64,000 nt of DNA, from NCBI RefSeq assembly GCF_004328625.1, contig NZ_CP032229.1, positions 1,612,001 through 1,676,000 of the forward strand, given 5' to 3'. The DNA comes from Streptomyces seoulensis (GTDB taxonomy: Bacteria; Actinomycetota; Actinomycetes; Streptomycetales; Streptomycetaceae). This document shows positions 63,210 to 64,000 of this stretch, piece by piece (within the stretch, counting starts at the first letter, position 1; the number at the start of each line of letters is the position of its first letter). Both the position numbers and the translations under genes were made by a program. Under the pieces are notes generated by a model. That model did no database searches. It saw only the letters and a program-made list of their open reading frames with translations, and was not told the origin of the DNA.

Positions 63210-63952
63210 ACTGTGGGTGAACACCAGGGCACGGCTCAAGCGCCCTTCCCTGTCCATGAGTTCACTGTCGACTGCGACGGCGAGCGCCTGAGCGCGGTAC
63301 CGCGGGAGACCCCGGCGCAGGGCCCACCGCCGTACTGCTCCACGGCGCGGGCAACGGCAGCAAGGAACGCCTGCTGCCCCTGCTGCCGGCCTTCGCGGAG
63401 CGGGACCGCCACGCGCTCGCCTTCGACTTCTCCGGCCACGGCCGCAGCACGGGCCGCCTGTCCGAACTGAGCCTGCGCCGCCGCTTCGAGCAGGCGGTCG
63501 CGGTGATCGACGCCCACGCGGGAGCCGGCCCCCTCCTCCTGGTCGGCTTCAGCATGAGCGGCCAGACGGTGGCGGATCTGCTCCCGTACTACGGGCGCCG
63601 GGTGGCCTCCGTCGGCCTGTGCGCGCCGGGGGTGTTCGCGGCGGCGGCCTGGGGCGAGCCGTTCGGTGACGGTACGGGCGCCTTCACCAACATCCTGCGC
63701 ACACCGGGGAGTTGGCAGGACTCCCCCGCCCTGCCTGCCCTCCGCGACTTCGAGGGCAGGGCGGTCCTGGTGACACCGGGCACGGACACGGTCATCCCGG
63801 CTGAGGTGACGAAGGCGGTCGAGGCGGCGCTGTCCACGCGGGCCCGGTACTCCCGACTCGAACTTCCTTACGCTGAGCACAAGTTGGGGCTGTGGTTCCG
63901 CGATCACCCGGAGGACGGGCGCAGGCTCGTGGCCGAGCTGCTGTGGGGGTGA
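63210..63952 (+). pseudogene. Alpha/beta hydrolase, frameshifted
   Basis: A dienelactone hydrolase-like protein. The 5' part reads VHEFTVDCDGERLSAV in one frame; the continuation TAVLLHGAGNGSKERLLPLL reads in another, and the frame change falls near 63307-63313 at a run of four Cs, one base short of continuity. Later motifs are sound: AFDFSGHGRST, nucleophile elbow GFSMSG and the catalytic Asp and His region (GTDTVIP, YAEHKLG). The gene would be intact but for this change, so a sequencing error is possible. Confidence 0.7.
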
Positions 63953-63955
63953 GTG

Positions 63956-63980
63956 CCGGGCGTCCCTCGGGGACGCCCGG
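63956..63980. terminator. Hairpin terminator at the window end
   Basis: A perfect 11-bp stem (CCGGGCGTCCC paired with GGGACGCCCGG) with loop TCG, 3 bp past the hydrolase stop. A minus-strand stop codon at 63990-63992 may end the next gene, which lies outside the window. Confidence 0.8.
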
Positions 63981-64000
63981 CCTGCGGGGTCAGTGCAGCA

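Overview
This window is high-GC actinobacterial chromosome, almost certainly Streptomyces. The evidence is strong G/C bias at third codon positions, many GTG starts with GTGA/ATGA gene overlaps, an actinobacterial bcc-aa3 respiratory cluster, actinobacterial Psp proteins (PspA, PspAA, PspAB), a homodimeric pyruvate dehydrogenase E1, a GlnR box before glnA, and gene order typical of the Streptomyces core. It is mostly core genome. No rRNA, tRNA, CRISPR array, intact insertion sequence or biosynthetic gene cluster was seen.

Region by region. 1-6.4 kb: the end of the cytochrome bcc complex (qcrC, cut by the window edge), ctaE, then ctaC-ctaD-ctaF as a coupled operon; a stand-alone degenerate receiver-domain protein and a lipoprotein L,D-transpeptidase sit between them. 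6.7-13.1 kb: a cysteine desulfurase fused to a TusA domain, an AdoK-like kinase, a membrane-anchored secreted protein with a slippage-prone hexamer tract, the Fe-S carrier ErpA and quinolinate synthase NadA (an Fe-S enzyme), giving a sulfur/Fe-S theme. 13.1-19.9 kb: an RND exporter preceded by a coupled sensor kinase/response regulator pair, and a secreted DUF3616-like protein. 19.9-22.7 kb: PspAA and PspA, a DUF3043 membrane protein and a methyltransferase with no ordinary start codon. 22.8-27.7 kb: a second kinase/regulator pair divergent from a permease/ATPase ABC module, then an HtrA-like lipoprotein protease whose ribosome-binding site and start codon lie in a perfect 26-bp palindrome.

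27.8-37.3 kb: late cobalamin genes (cobU with a metallo-beta-lactamase-like N-terminus, cobT, cobS) interleaved with a methyltransferase, an MprF/LysX-like lysyltransferase-type protein and two membrane proteins; then pepA. 37.5-44.7 kb: the 2-oxoacid dehydrogenase block lpdA-sucB-(GntR regulator)-aceE, with a 17-bp palindromic operator candidate over the aceE promoter. 44.8-51.6 kb: DUF4240 protein, PGRP amidase, a 157-bp MITE-like element with CTAG target duplication, a MarP-type protease, an SDR protein, an FAD oxidoreductase and an NsdA-like regulator. 51.8-57.1 kb: lipB-lipA, which make the lipoyl groups needed by the E2 enzyme upstream, two conserved small or membrane genes, an RDD protein and GlnR-controlled glnA.

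57.1-59.2 kb is the least orderly part: a low-GC possible ORF, an ASCH-domain gene translationally coupled to an amber-interrupted gene with a zinc-ribbon-like cluster and a KLSKS motif, and a frameshifted histidine-kinase remnant. 59.2-64 kb: a Gly/Tyr-rich secreted peptide, a small membrane protein, a HEAT-repeat protein whose reading frame appears to begin at ATT, the HtpX-PspAB pair (which probably belongs with the PspA-PspAA locus 40 kb away), a small membrane protein and a frameshifted alpha/beta hydrolase. The best candidates for something new are the HtrA start-codon hairpin, the KLSKS/ASCH cassette and the Gly/Tyr-rich peptide.
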